Shown here: positions 1 through 11,700 of the stretch, one piece after another
How the letters are laid out: each line of letters starts with the position of its first letter
Numbering within the stretch: position 1 is the stretch's first letter
Assembly: GCA_002751075.1 (NCBI GenBank)
Contig: NAOQ01000336.1
Location: forward strand, 1,017-19,865
Direction: 5' to 3'
Origin: Ichthyophonus hoferi
Lineage: Eukaryota > Opisthokonta > Ichthyosporea > Ichthyophonida > Ichthyophonidae
DNA length: 18,849 nucleotides
Translations under genes and position numbers: made by a program
The notes under the pieces: model-generated
What the model was told of the DNA's origin: nothing
The model's database searches: none
Seen by the model: the letters and a program-made list of their open reading frames with translations, nothing else

Positions 1-254
1 TTTTTCAACTTGGGATTGGTTAATCAATTCCAATTAGAATAAATCACTCACTATTCATTGGGCCAATAACGTCGTTGATGCCGTGAACTTGTAAACAAGT
101 GATTAGTTGCTCTAGGGATTAGATGTGCGTTTACAATTTATAACTTGCTGGTGGATGGTATTATTGTATACAATGTTTGAATATACAATTAATATTTTAA
201 TATATTAATGCTTGCTTCTTATTTTAACTCCGATGCAATATATTATTTTTGGCA
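1..254 (-). repeat. Left LTR of Copia fossil A, clipped by the window edge
   Basis: This stretch aligns with 2838-3115, the inner part of the complete LTR to the right, at roughly 85-90% identity by eye with a few short indels. Its right end is TGGCA, matching the right end of the complete copy. The first 120 or so bases of the LTR, including the TATA region, lie outside the window. In element orientation (minus strand) this is the 3' LTR of fossil A. The divergence from its partner indicates an old insertion. Confidence 0.85.
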
Positions 255-2715
255 GCCGATCCCATTGAAAGTGAGACATAGATCATTGGTTAACTAGTGT
301 TAGTTCGGTTCGGGACTATAAAAGTTGTGGGTCAGATAACTTGATCTGACTTGTGAAATATCATACAATGGTTCTGTTCTATGATTAAGATTTAATGCTG
401 GTAGGCGGAAAAATCTATGACATGTATATATTTTGAAAGGAGTTATACTTGAATGACAGATGGGAAAATATATTCCCCTCAACATCTTCAGCATTTGCAA
501 ATTGCATATGTTTCCCCAGGATGGGAGAATATGTAGGATGACCTTTGTTTTGGCCATAGCTTTGTATGTGCTCCTGGATGTAGCCGGAATGGCTAAATGT
601 CATGCAGTCAGTTTCTGTTCTTCCAATACTGTACCCAGATGAGGATGAAGGAAATTTTGAAGATGTTGTTGGGAAATGTTCAGACATCTTATTGATGAAT
701 TGTTTTACAGTCGTCTGTCTTCTCAGCATATAGGAAAATGTCATCAACATATATCACTAGTGCCATAAACCCATTTTCAGGAACGTGACACATGCACAGG
801 CAAAGCTCAGACTCTATGGGGAAAAAGTACACCAATTACAGGAAGTTTTCCGGTGTCAGATTCCACAGTAGTCTAAACACGTGTAGCCTGTGGAGGCCTC
901 TCGTTAATTGACACATACTTTTGATTCTCAGAATCTGCATGCATTGTAGGTTGTTTCATATAGACTGGTGTTTCCATATAGCTCTGCAAATATGCAGAAT
1001 TGATGTCGAGCTGATATATATCATACCTTTTTGCTCCTGTAATTGCAAGAAGCAAACGTATTGACACAAATAAGCATACAGGGCATGAGAAATTGTGATA
1101 GGCCACATCCTTGGTTTTCTGTGATTCTTGGACTATCAGCCTTGCTTTGTAAGTGATTACCATTTCTCTGTCATTGCGTTTGTGATAAAAACCCCATAGT
1201 GATCTGAGGATGGTGGTACTGGCTGGTGGTTTTGGAACTAGTGTCTAGGTACCATATTCTCGGTTATGCTGGCTAATTCAATTCCCATGACTTTGAACCA
1301 TTGAACCATACCATGGGCCCCAAAACCCTTAAACAGGCTCTTAGGATCTATGATACCAGGGATGTCCTGGTAAGGTGTGATAGCTTGATGACAAGAAGCT
1401 GCAATAAATGCTGCCTGTTGGCTCACCTTGTGAGGCGCCACATAGTATGTAGTCCCTGATCTAGTAATTAATGGCTCATAGTGACTTTATTCCCTTGTTT
1501 TTTTGATTGAAATGTGTTCATCTGAGTAGTCCGTTTTTTCTTGATGCTGATCATCACTTATAGGTAAATGCTGAAGCTCTTCCATTGGCAGTATGGTAAT
1601 TGGATAGTGAGGAAGACTGGAAAGATGGTTATTTGTTATCCGGCATGCAATGGTGTTGATGTTAGTCATAACTGTCTCTTCCTGTCAAGAGCTGGGTAGT
1701 CCTGGACATGGTTGTACAGGTGAAATGTATGTGTCACAGGAGGGAGTTCATTCTTTAAGTCCTGTTGTAAAATATCAATATGCATAATTGTTAAAGATCC
1801 ATGCTGGCTTTCGTGTTCATGCTGTATGAAAATACTTGCTCCAAAAAGATTAGGTTTTTTCTTGTGGAGACACTTCATGTTGCCCAGCCCCTCACAATCT
1901 AATCTAACTGTTGTAGATTACAGCCTAGAAGTACACCAAGTCTCCCTTTGTCACAGAACTTGTTCTTGATGTCAATATTGTCAACCTTGTAGAATGCCTT
2001 GGACCCAAAGATTCTAAGTCTTTTGATGGGTACTCATTGTTTAGTTCACATTTTGTGGGGAGGGATGTTCTAGGGAAGTACATTTATTAAAGTCAGGTTG
2101 TGAGTGTAAGTCACCATCTGGAATGCAAATCCCCAATATGTTGGCAGCATGTTGATTTGAAGGAGAGCTGTCCTTGTTATTCCAATGAGCTGACAATTTA
2201 TCTTCTCACTCAGGCTATTATTTGGTGCAGCACGAGGGAGAGTGGTTAGATGGGGGCCTTCATGGCAGAGGTACTGCTGGAATCAACTGGAGAGGTACTC
2301 TCTACCTTGATTAGTTAAGGAAGCGGCAATATTTAATGGGTAATGCATGGCTTCAAAAGCCTTGTAGGTTTTGAAACATTGTAGTATCCCAGATTTGAAC
2401 TTCATAAGGTACATAGTGACAGAGTGTACGTAATCGTCAGTAAGCGTGTAAGGAATCATGGATTTCAGTTTAGCTAAGAAACCTCTTTGGAGATCTAGCA
2501 AATTGCCCCCGAGTGCGATTGGAGACGTCACTGATGACCATGTCACTAGCTGAGGCTTTACTCCATTTTTCTATGCGCGAAATCCCTTTCGGGTGGTCTT
2601 GCTGATATCCTTGTTTGATTCAGAATATGAGGCGGACTCCATATTCTTGCTTCTATAAGTATAGAAGCAGGTAATGATCAAGCAAGAGTTTTACAGTAAA
2701 TATTATTATTATCAA
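255..2715 (-). mobile_element. Copia (Ty1/Copia) LTR retrotransposon fossil A: integrase and reverse transcriptase remnants
   Basis: This is the internal part of a minus-strand Copia-type element between two LTRs. In element order (right to left) it shows an integrase-core-like stretch (about 2546-2130), the post-integrase segment resembling the usual Copia 'LRxFGxKAY...GRxGVxLG' region (about 2060-1890), and a linker. Then come the N-terminal part of the reverse transcriptase (1163-873, with the YKARL, SIRLLLAI, QLDINSAYLQ and VYMKQP blocks) and the catalytic YVDD motif at 751-740, followed by a further RT stretch to about 415. The order integrase before RT identifies Copia rather than Gypsy. 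No gag, protease or RNase H was recognised. It is clearly broken, with at least five interruptions, and is not functional. The last 215 bp before the LTR are shared with fossil B. Confidence 0.85.
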
Positions 2716-3115
2716 TGCCAGCAAAAAGAAAGAATATATAAATACCAGATAAAACAGAACTTGTACTTCTTTTTAAGTTTCCAAGATAACCAAAGCTAAC
2801 GACCAGCACTTGCTTTTATACTGAATTGCCTTTTATTGTTTTTCAAGTCGGGATTGGTTAATTGATTCCAATTAGAACACATCGCTTACTATTTATTGGG
2901 CCAATAATGTCGTTGATGTCATGAACTTATGTAGCATGTTTAAACAAGTGATGACTTGTTCTAAGGATTAGACGTGCGTTTACAATTATAATTGTAACTC
3001 TCTTATAATATTATTGTATACAATGTTTGAATATACAATTAATATTTTAATATATTAACAGGTGAGTAATACTTATTTCTTATTTTAACTTTAGCACAAT
3101 ATATTATTTTTGGCA
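2716..3115 (-). repeat. Complete 400-bp Copia LTR (shared boundary of fossils A and B)
   Basis: The ends are short inverted repeats, TGCCA at 2716-2720 and TGGCA at 3111-3115, as expected for LTR termini, and each is followed inward by an A/T run. On the minus strand a TATAAAAG box (2820-2813) sits about 295 bp into the LTR, the likely retroelement promoter. The inner 278 bp match 1-254. The flanking pentamers (ATCAA left, GCCGA right) do not match, so this is not a simple solo LTR with a target duplication. It is an internal junction with element sequence on both sides. Confidence 0.85.
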
Positions 3116-5059
3116 GCCGATCCAATTGAAAGTGAGACATAGCTCTTTGGCTAACTAGTGTTAGTTCAGTTCAGAACTATAAAAATTGCGGTCAGATAGC
3201 TCAGTTTGACTCGTGAAATATCGTACAATGGTTCTGTACTATAATTAAGATTTTAACGCTGATAGGTGGTAAAATCTATGTTAGGTATATATTTTGAAAA
3301 AAAGTATACTTGAATGACAGATGGGAAAATACTTTCCATTTAACAAGGCGTTCCTATCAAACACGTGGTTTTGGTCCTTAGTTAGGGTACTGATGACATC
3401 ACTATATATTTGTTTGTCTGTCCAGGTAAGTAGATCTTTCTGTTCTGAATGGAAATGGGGTATGGGTAATTTTGAATGCAGTGCAGGGGTCACACATAAA
3501 GCCTTTGGTATTGGGAATGGGTTTGGCATAGTGGTTCAGGATTGGTGTAAGTGGTCCTGACCAGGATGCATGAACCTATTATGCCAGAGTGTATGTGTAA
3601 TGGCCACAAGTACCATGCTTGGGGTCTTGAATTAATCTACGTAATTGAGCCACGTTGCCAGGCATGTAACTCATGTGACGTCATAGTCGAGTATTCCATA
3701 GAATGTAGAGCTAGAGGGTGCATCTAATAGGTTGACATGCAGAACAAAGAGCTTATGGCCAATATAAGTGGCTGTCAAAACTTTGCAATCAGCCTTTGCA
3801 ACTACCACACGTTTGTTGCAATAAAAACTTGTGGTGATAGATTTGTCATCCAGGACTGGTAGAAAAAATAGTCCCATTGGTGCATTTTCAATAAACAACA
3901 CTTCATTTGGCATTATCTCTGGGCCTACATGTGAGTATAAAGTAATCTTCCCTTTCTGGGGAGCTTGCATTGAGCTGCCATCTGCTATTTTAGTTTCAAA
4001 AAATGCAGATAGCTTTAGGCAAATGTGCATGGAGACAGCTGAATTAACAATAAAGTCAGTGGTGTTAAGTGCCTCCTATAAGTTGGCTCTGGATGTACTG
4101 CCAATTTGGGCAATGTTGGTGATAATCACAGTCTTTGCCATACTGGCTAGATTTATCTTTACTACCGGTTTGGTAGGCAATGCAGCTTTCTCTTTTTTTT
4201 CAATCCACAATGAATTTCTAATAGTTGTGACTTTTGGGGTTGAGGGTACAGTCCATAGTATAATACTGGACTAGGATACTTCAGTGATAGTTGCATGTTA
4301 ACACTCATTTTGGCTTAGGCTGGTTACCTTTTTCGCCTGTATACTTCATCTTGTTGTTGTTACTCTTCTTGGCTTTGCTGTAATTTTTCTTTTCATGGTT
4401 CTTTCATCACGGAAAGCGTTGGCCATTGTTCTTGCCTAAAACCCTAGCATGTACTCCCATTCCTTTACCCTGGTGACAAAGGCATGCCACTCAGGATAGG
4501 CACCTTGGTGTAATATGATGTTAGTGATGGTTCCATGATAATCTTTGTTGGTTCAAAGCATTTTCATGGTGTTGATAGTGATAGCCTGTGGTGTCATGCC
4601 ATGCATGGAGCCATGTAATCTGGAGCACAAAATCTTGTACTGAATAAAAGCTGATGAGTTTAATTCATTGCTTGCCCATCTAAAATTACATGGCTTATCA
4701 CGGTTCTTGTTGATTAAAGTATCTACCATGTACCCATAAGTTTGACTGAGGAGAATATTGTGTCATAAGCAAATTCTTAGTCATCTAAATCCACAAGACT
4801 GGTATATTAGCATATTCATGGGCAATCTGGTCTACAAAATTGTTGAGGTGGCAATGAACAAGATGTTCATTATGGAAAACGTAGACTCCGAGTGTAGTAC
4901 TTTTTCTTTCTTTTGGAGTTGGCACAAGCACATAGCATTTTCCACATTACTTTAGTTGATTATATAGGGCTAGATCTTGAGTTTTTATATTAATTAAATA
5001 AATGTCATGTGTACTGTGCATGAAGCTACAAAGACCAGCAATGCTTATAGGTTTAATGC

Positions 5060-5280
5060 TAAACTCATTGTGACTAGGCCTGTAGGGTCCTGGTAATCCA
5101 AATGATCCTGGAGGTGAAGATGGAGGAACTCCACCACTACCAGATGGTCTTTGTGGGAATTTCAAGTGAGGGGTTCTTGGTCCTCCTGGTCTTCCAAAAC
5201 TACTGCCACTGCCACTGGATGGTCCCTGTGGGAATTCCCAGTGAGGTTGTCCTAATTTGCTTGTGTGTGGGGCCATTGGT
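5060..5280 (-). repeat. 75-bp tandem repeat encoding a Pro/Gly/Ser-rich segment in fossil B gag
   Basis: Two clear copies start near 5141 and 5216. Each reads on the minus strand as Pro-His-(Trp/Leu)-(Glu/Lys)-Phe-Pro-Gln-x-Pro-Ser followed by a Gly/Ser/Pro-rich run. A third partial copy (ending His-Asn-Glu-Phe) follows at about 5070. The unit is 25 residues. The segment looks intrinsically disordered and lies between the coiled-coil-like repeat to its right and the gag core to its left. No function is assigned. Confidence 0.65.
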
Positions 5281-5660
5281 TGCTGTTGATGTGGTGCTCA
5301 GTCAGCAGCTTGGGTTGCCTTTTGTTGTTGTGTATGCTTAGCAGCTAAAGTTGTTCCTTGTTAATACACACGTTCTGTTGCTAAGGTAGATTTTTGGGCT
5401 ACCCGTTCAGTGGCTAGCCTGGCCTTTTGTTGTGCAACACGTTCAGTAGTTAAAATTGCCACTTGTTGTTGTGCATGTTTGGTTACCCATTCAACTGCTG
5501 GAGTGGGCACTAGTTAAGCTGTATTCTGAACAGCTCGAGTTACTGTTCACTGAGCTGCATGCTCAGTCACTAGAATTGCCTTCTGTTGTGATTTCCTTTC
5601 AGCAGCCATAATGGTCACTTGTTGAGTTGCATGCTCAGTAGTTTAAGTTTCTGCTTTCAG
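5281..5660 (-). repeat. About ten degenerate 36-bp repeats (12-residue units) in the gag-side region of fossil B
   Basis: The DNA shows a repeating pattern on the plus strand of GTTCAGT, then a variable GCTA-like stretch, then TTGTTGTGCA, with a period of about 36 bp (observed 33-39). On the minus strand the best-preserved units encode a 12-residue motif close to TERVAQQKARLA, with variants such as TEHATQQVTIMA and AERKSQQKAILV. Charged and Ala/Leu positions alternate as in a helical rod or coiled coil. The array is degenerate and part of a dead element. Confidence 0.6.
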
Positions 5661-6240
5661 TACCACAGCCCTTTCAGCACATTCCTGCTGAAAGGTGTGC
5701 TGTGCGACAACTAACTGGGTGTTGGCTTTTTCATATTAGAGAAGCATTTTGTTGTACAGGGTTTTGAAGTCCTGTTCACGTTTGAGATTGAAGTCTTCTA
5801 ATTGTGAAAACTAGTGGATAAACTCTTGGATCTGTTGCTGCTTGATTGACTTGTTTGGTCAATATGTCTATACATTCTTACTGCCATGTGTTGGTGGCAG
5901 TGGCTTTGTTCAGTAAGGTCTGCGTCCCTTCCAGAAGAGGGATTACAAGGAGGTTTGGTTGTCGCACTAGGGCATGGTCAAAAGTTTCTGATGTTGGGTC
6001 CATTTCTATGACTGTGTTGTCTCACTGTTGATTAGTGGCTATGATTTTACTAGCAATGCTTAGCAGTGGTCGTGTTGAAAGCCCATTAACCCTGTTCAAA
6101 GTGGCTATGTCTTTGATAAAAATATGTTGAGCCTTGACAACAGTCTGTGTATCATAACCATGTTCTGTGTGCGTGTCTGAACAGTTCTGTGTATGAACAG
6201 TTCGCATGCTCTTTATTAATGTATAAAACCTTATATAGAT

Positions 6241-8119
6241 GTTTCTTTTGCTGAAAAGCCAGTTTTGATCAAAATTCGTTCCCTGTTAGAATATTAGCCA
6301 ATGAGCTTAGCTTCAAAGATCTAATTAGCGCTAAAAACGTCTGGTCTATTGAATCCAAAAATATATCAATTATTTGATTGGCTGTAAGGATTTTATTCTA
6401 GTCATTTTATGTGTTGATTGAAAACATTGTAGAATCAAACTCTAAACCAGTAAGATCATTGACGAAAATTTCTAATTAAACTTAACTAGAAATGTATGTC
6501 TTTTAAATATAGTAACGGTCAGAGATAATACACAATAAATAAAAGAATGAGCTGTAAAAGTGTAGTGAGCAAAAGAGTCATGAGTAGTTTGAACACTTTC
6601 CAAATGTAGCATTTTATGTATATATTATTTCATGATGTAAAGCTTCGTATATCCACTCTAGCATCTATGATATAACTTTCGGTATCATGATTAATACTGA
6701 TTAAGTCAGCGGAGAAAGTTTTCTCACGCTAGACTTTTAACGATTGGTAACCAGAAAGAGAAGGTGCGGAATACTGCTCACTGCTTGAATCGGTGGAATA
6801 TCTGTAGAAAGAACGACATTGATTTGTTCCACATCTTTGCAGACCGAGATGGTCTCAGATGGCAGTTCATATTAAGATGTAAAAAGAATTTATTAAATCT
6901 TTTGTTTCTGGTTATGAATAATGGACTAAGTTGGCGTTCTAGAGTTTCTCATCTATCTACTAGCCTGTCAGCATACTCTATAGTGCTCACAAGAAGAGTT
7001 CGGGATGTGGAATTTAAATTTCTTTCCTTTTTATAAGGAGACGATTATATGTAAGACCGCGTACGCTACTCTTATCACCCGGACTTATTCCTTAAGGCAT
7101 AAATGAGGACATACTACGTTAAACATTTTACGCAAAACATGAACCTTGAATCTATCGGTGAAACCCCACGACTGAGCCCTGGACCAATCGGTATTATACC
7201 GAGATATATTTTATCGCGTAAAATTATCTATTTATAAGTTTTCATCGTTAATTATCTTACGAGCCTTAAACATAAAATAATATTTCAGGACCCAGCATTA
7301 ATTAATTAGAATATGTATATATATCTATAACTACTTAACCGAGGTGCGTATGTAGCTATATTTAACATTTTTCGTAAGTTTATAGATCCACCATACAGAG
7401 AAATCCAAAAGGGCTGTGCAATTTGTATTTTATTCATATAGCTAAGCAGTATGATATAATATAATTAAAATTCTATGTAGTTTCTGGAATACTCGGTCTG
7501 TAACGAAATTGCTATTGTTAACAAAAAAATAAAAAAATAAGACAGTATACGAGCAATACTAGTTGCGTGCAATTAAAGATGTTGTTATACAATCTAGTAG
7601 GTTTTATACTAATTTGTAACATAGCAATTATCGTTTATAATGAATGCTACAGTAGTGTAATCATTCAGACAATGACAATCAAGAATTCAGTGCTATCGGA
7701 TTACCCTAACCAACTGCTTCACATGATTATTTCACAAACATGAATCATATCGGAATTCCTACCTACCTGATATTGTCAAAGAGAGTAGGAAATAAATGAA
7801 AGACTACTTCACACAATCAAGTATCTACAATTTTGATATACATGCCAGCGAAAGAAATATTATCACACCTCATGATGCTCGGATGGCAAAATGGAAGCTA
7901 AAGTTTATTGGTGTAATGCATAAAAGAAAATATATAGGTATTTCGTAATGTGATAATTGTCGATTTCAGCCAGCTGGATCTACCAGTAACTGGCTCATAC
8001 GTTATTGCAAATAGGTATCTATAGTGCATAACTTTAGATGTAGATGTATAATTTTGAGTAATATATTTTATCATTCTGTTAATTTGTGGTTTATTTTTGA
8101 AATTCCCATTTTAGCTATT
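6241..8119. other. Intergenic stretch, no recognised gene
   Basis: This is AT-rich unique-looking DNA. The only long open frame is a 90-codon plus-strand one at 6764-7036 with no family resemblance that I can see. It lies in a patch of slightly higher GC than its surroundings. A perfect 15-nt palindrome lies at 7188-7202. I see no tRNA, rRNA, LTR or transposase signal here. Confidence 0.5.
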
Positions 8120-8480
8120 ATGGAATCGCGTATCACTTTATTTACTGAGTAAACCTTGGCGCAAACCAATTATTCGGTTTGTATGCAGTATCTGCTTAGC
8201 AAAGTCTTCCGTTTTTGACACAATTGAATATAATAACACGAGAATACTACAGCTATTATGCACTTCACCTAAAAAGACAATTATGATACGTTAGTGGCCT
8301 AGTATAACGCATTTGCACTAGTTGCAATCAAATATAAAAGTATTTGTAGTGGTATTTATAAGGAGTGACTCCATAACCTACTATAAGGCAGCCAAACAAC
8401 TATACCTATATGGTAGTTCTAATTAGTTCGAAACATTCCAAACATTCCTTCAAGTAATAAAGATAGGAAGCAGTCCCTGC
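8120..8480 (+). repeat. Diverged direct repeat, copy 1 (3' side of KCS)
   Basis: The core 8226-8388 aligns with 14007-14159 at about 65-70% by eye with small gaps. Shared blocks include GAATATA, CAGCTA, the TTAGTGxCCTxGTAT block, TTGCAAT and the ATAAG...GACTCCA block. Weaker similarity extends the match to about 8120 on the left (a CCAATxAT...GGxTTT block near 8165-8185) and to about 8480 on the right (a GCCAAA...GGTxAGTTC block near 8390-8420). The identity of the repeat is unknown. Confidence 0.55.
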
Positions 8481-8726
8481 CATCACAAAACCATGACTGT
8501 ATTTCTCAATAGAATTATATACTGAGTATCAAAAATTAGATTCTCCAATGAACCTGTCGAGCTTAAATATTTCTAGATCAAGTTTGGATGCAATCCAACC
8601 TATAACTTTCAAAGTAATTTCGTAACCATATGGAGACTGAAAAACTTGCTTGAACTATAACAACCAAATCAAATCAGATTAAAACAAAGTAAATACATAA
8701 GGAATGTATATATAATACACACTAAC

Positions 8727-8732
8727 TTTAAT
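8727..8732 (-). terminator. Possible polyadenylation signal of KCS
   Basis: On the minus strand this reads ATTAAA, the commonest variant of AATAAA, 50 nt after the KCS stop codon. No AATAAA was found nearer on that strand. In DNA this AT-rich a chance match is quite possible, so the call is tentative. Confidence 0.3.
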
Positions 8733-8781
8733 ATAAAAGTACATATTTTTCTATCAAGTATATTTCACTTGTAAGCACCCC

Positions 8782-11700
8782 TCAATAATCTGTGGTATCT
8801 CCATCACAGTGACACATTGACTGCCAGACTGCCGAGTTACACTTGAAACCGGAACCAAATGCAATTTGCCAAATGCGTTGGCCAACTCTCATTCTACCTG
8901 ATCGCTCTATAAACTCCAGCTCATACCTGTACCCAATTATGTGTAAGTCTTGTATATTATTTGATGTTCATTAGCTTATATATATCAAAATAATAAAAAA
9001 GAAGAAATGTGCAGGAAAAAAAGATACACAATATACTAAAAAAAAACAAAATAATAACGTAATAAAAACAATGTAACAACCTAAAACCCAATACCATAAC
9101 CTACTAAAAATGCAATCAATCCAACCAAAAACAAACAAAATATACCTGCAACACAACATAGCAACCCTTACCAGATAGATGAAGAAGAGGTATTTCCAAA
9201 CCTCTCCAGTGCAAATCTTGAAGGCGCGACATCATAGGGAGTGAGACTTAAGACCTTTTCTAAGGTATCAATAACGGCTCTACCACCAGTATGGATGCAG
9301 AAATGATCGACTGCTTTCTTGAAATTGGGCATAAAGGCAGGAAGCTGCTTGCTGCCAAGGTACTTGCGATGGACATAATTGACAACGTATTTTATCTGGG
9401 TGAGAGAGGGAGGGAGATAGGGTGGGCAAAGAGTAAGTGCTAATGAAAAATAAGGGATAAAGGCCATAAATACTATAAGCCAGTCATTGAACATGGATAG
9501 GTTGGTAGGATGTTTATATAGATTGTGTGTAGCAGTGGTGCCTATTGAACCAATCAGTAGAAAGGAGAGCAGGGTAATATATATATAATGTATACATACA
9601 AACACATCTATATTAAAGGCACATACACATGTAACCTTGAAAGCAAGCACTACTATTTATTAATATTAATTAATATTAATACTATACAGTGATAGATATA
9701 CAAACCTTTTCTGATAGTGGTAAAATCAAGGGGCCTAGAGTGGTGATATTCTTGCGTAGAGCAACGGCAGACACCTCCATAATCGTTTTTGATAGGCGGA
9801 CACCTAAGATACCATGGGCATCCTGGTCCTGATAGACACTGTTATAGGACAGATCATCGGCACCTCTATATATGGTTATGTGGAGAGATGGGACAGATCG
9901 AAGAGGAAGAGGGAAGAGAGAAAGGTGGGGGAGGGAAAGAAAGGTTAAGTTAGAAAGAGTAAATAAAGAACCACTCACTGTAAGCCGTTTAAATCCATAC
10001 TAGGTACAATAATAGGCTTGCCAATAGCAATCTCCAATTCTCTATGATATCACGCCATATATCATATATGCATCGTACATACACACATCATACATATCCA
10101 TACACCATACTTACTTATGAGTGCGAACAGTATGTAGCAATTTATAGCGTGCTATACTAGAATCACAGGGTCTACTAGATAGAAGTATAGCCGCTCCACC
10201 CATGCGGAAGAGGGTGTTGGTAATGAGCATTGATTTCTCGCGGCCTGTGTACCAGTTCTGGGTGATGTTCTCAGTGCTTACTATTATGGCCCGAGAGTTC
10301 TTGTGCATCTGAAGGGATGGGTAATGGTGTGATTATGTATTTAAGTGTATGCAAGTGTATGTGTGTTTATGATAGTAGACATACATTGCTGCTGCAAGAA
10401 TATGTAGGAGAATAGAACACTTGTAGACATGAACAAAACAATATGAATCTATGCAATGATAATCCTTATTATATAAGTGGGTATATATATATATATGTGT
10501 GTGTGTGTATGTGAGCATATAAAAAATAACAAAGAGTATGTAAATGCGAAAAAATAAAAGATAGAAAAGATAAATAGGACAAAATGATTGATGGAATTTA
10601 AAGGAAAAGAGGGAATGAAAACTCTTAAAAAATAACATATATCATAAGAATTGTTTTAGATTGTGAATTTATCCTCTACTAGTCTATATATACTATTATA
10701 ATAGCCTATTACTAGTATGGTATATCCATATATTCATACAATATCAGTTACATAATTTATACGTTAATATTAATGTCAACGCATGCATACATATACACAC
10801 ATATATTACATACACATACATACCCTTAAAATATCCTTAGCTAAATCAATGGAAATAATACCGGCAGAGCAACCCATACCGGCAAGGTTATAAGTAAGAA
10901 TATCATCTCTCATCTTGAAGTGGTTAACGATCATAGCCGATAGAGAAGGGGTAGGGTTAAAGAGAGAGCAATTAACAATCAATATGTCAATATCTTTCGC
11001 CACTAAACCATTCTGTTTTAGTAGTTGTTCTACTACAGTAAACATTACTAGTTCGGCTTCCTCGCGTGAGGACTTTATGTTGAGGACAGCCCGGCTGTCA
11101 CCTAATTATGGGGATATTATATAAGTATTCTGCCATTGGTTATCAAGTGGTTAACTAATTCATATAATTAAGCCAATGAAATCCATTCATATAATAATAA
11201 TATCATCTGTCTGTAAGAAATTGGAAGATCATACAAGTGGCCTATGATTAGTTGTCAACCAGTTTATTAATCAAGTGAATGAAATTAAGTAAAAACAATC
11301 ATGTAATAGATTATAAAAGTCACCTATAATTGGTGGTTTATTAATTATTTAATTATTAATTAAAATAGTTAACGTACAGTTAATAGAAATGGGTAAATAC
11401 AAATGACATTAGCTCTGCTCCTATGTGAAAACCATAATTATACAAGCAGTTTGTAAAACGTAGTATGATTAATTAATTGGACTAAGGCATACTGATAAAG
11501 TCAGTTAATGAATAACTTGAGTGAGTTCTAAATGCTAGATACAATCGCGAATGTAGGAGAAAGCAAGACTGTAATAGCAAAATGAAATGAAAGAAAGGAG
11601 CAATATTAAAAAAACAATAAACTGGATACAAACAACTATCGGTATACTATACATTATCTACCCTCATATATTCCCGAATCTTATAGCTCTCTGTATATTC

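Larger units (their letters stand above)
3116..6240 (-). mobile_element. Copia LTR retrotransposon fossil B: gag and protease remnants
   Basis: This is a second minus-strand Copia-type internal region directly right of the shared LTR. Its first 215 bp match the end of fossil A. In element order (right to left) it shows a long gag-side region with two families of repeats (entries below), a UBN2-like gag core (about 4700-4440, with WHAFVTRVKEWEYM near its end), and a retropepsin-like stretch (about 4080-3670, with a degenerate Asp-Ser-Gly-type motif and ADGSS). A pre-integrase motif of the LWHxRxxHPG type follows (about 3591-3560). Reverse transcriptase and integrase core were not seen. It is broken with many interruptions. 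Its right boundary is uncertain: no LTR like 2716-3115 was found between 6200 and 7000. Confidence 0.75.

Noticed and set aside
4947-5341. Collagen-like or proline-rich host protein
   Set aside because: The segment continues directly into the gag core of fossil B and is best explained as part of that element.
6764-7036. A 90-codon plus-strand open frame in a patch of higher GC
   Set aside because: It has no recognisable domain, no splice partners that I could find and no promoter or start context of note. A chance frame is the simpler reading.
7188-7202. Perfect 15-nt palindrome
   Set aside because: It is a single short palindrome with no second copy nearby, as expected by chance in a window of this size.
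8971-9159. Hydrophobic minus-strand frame between the last two KCS exons
   Set aside because: It lies inside intron 5. Its apparent hydrophobicity comes from T-rich intron sequence on the coding strand.
10333-10638. 101-codon minus-strand frame
   Set aside because: It is entirely within KCS intron 2 and includes the TA/TG microsatellite.
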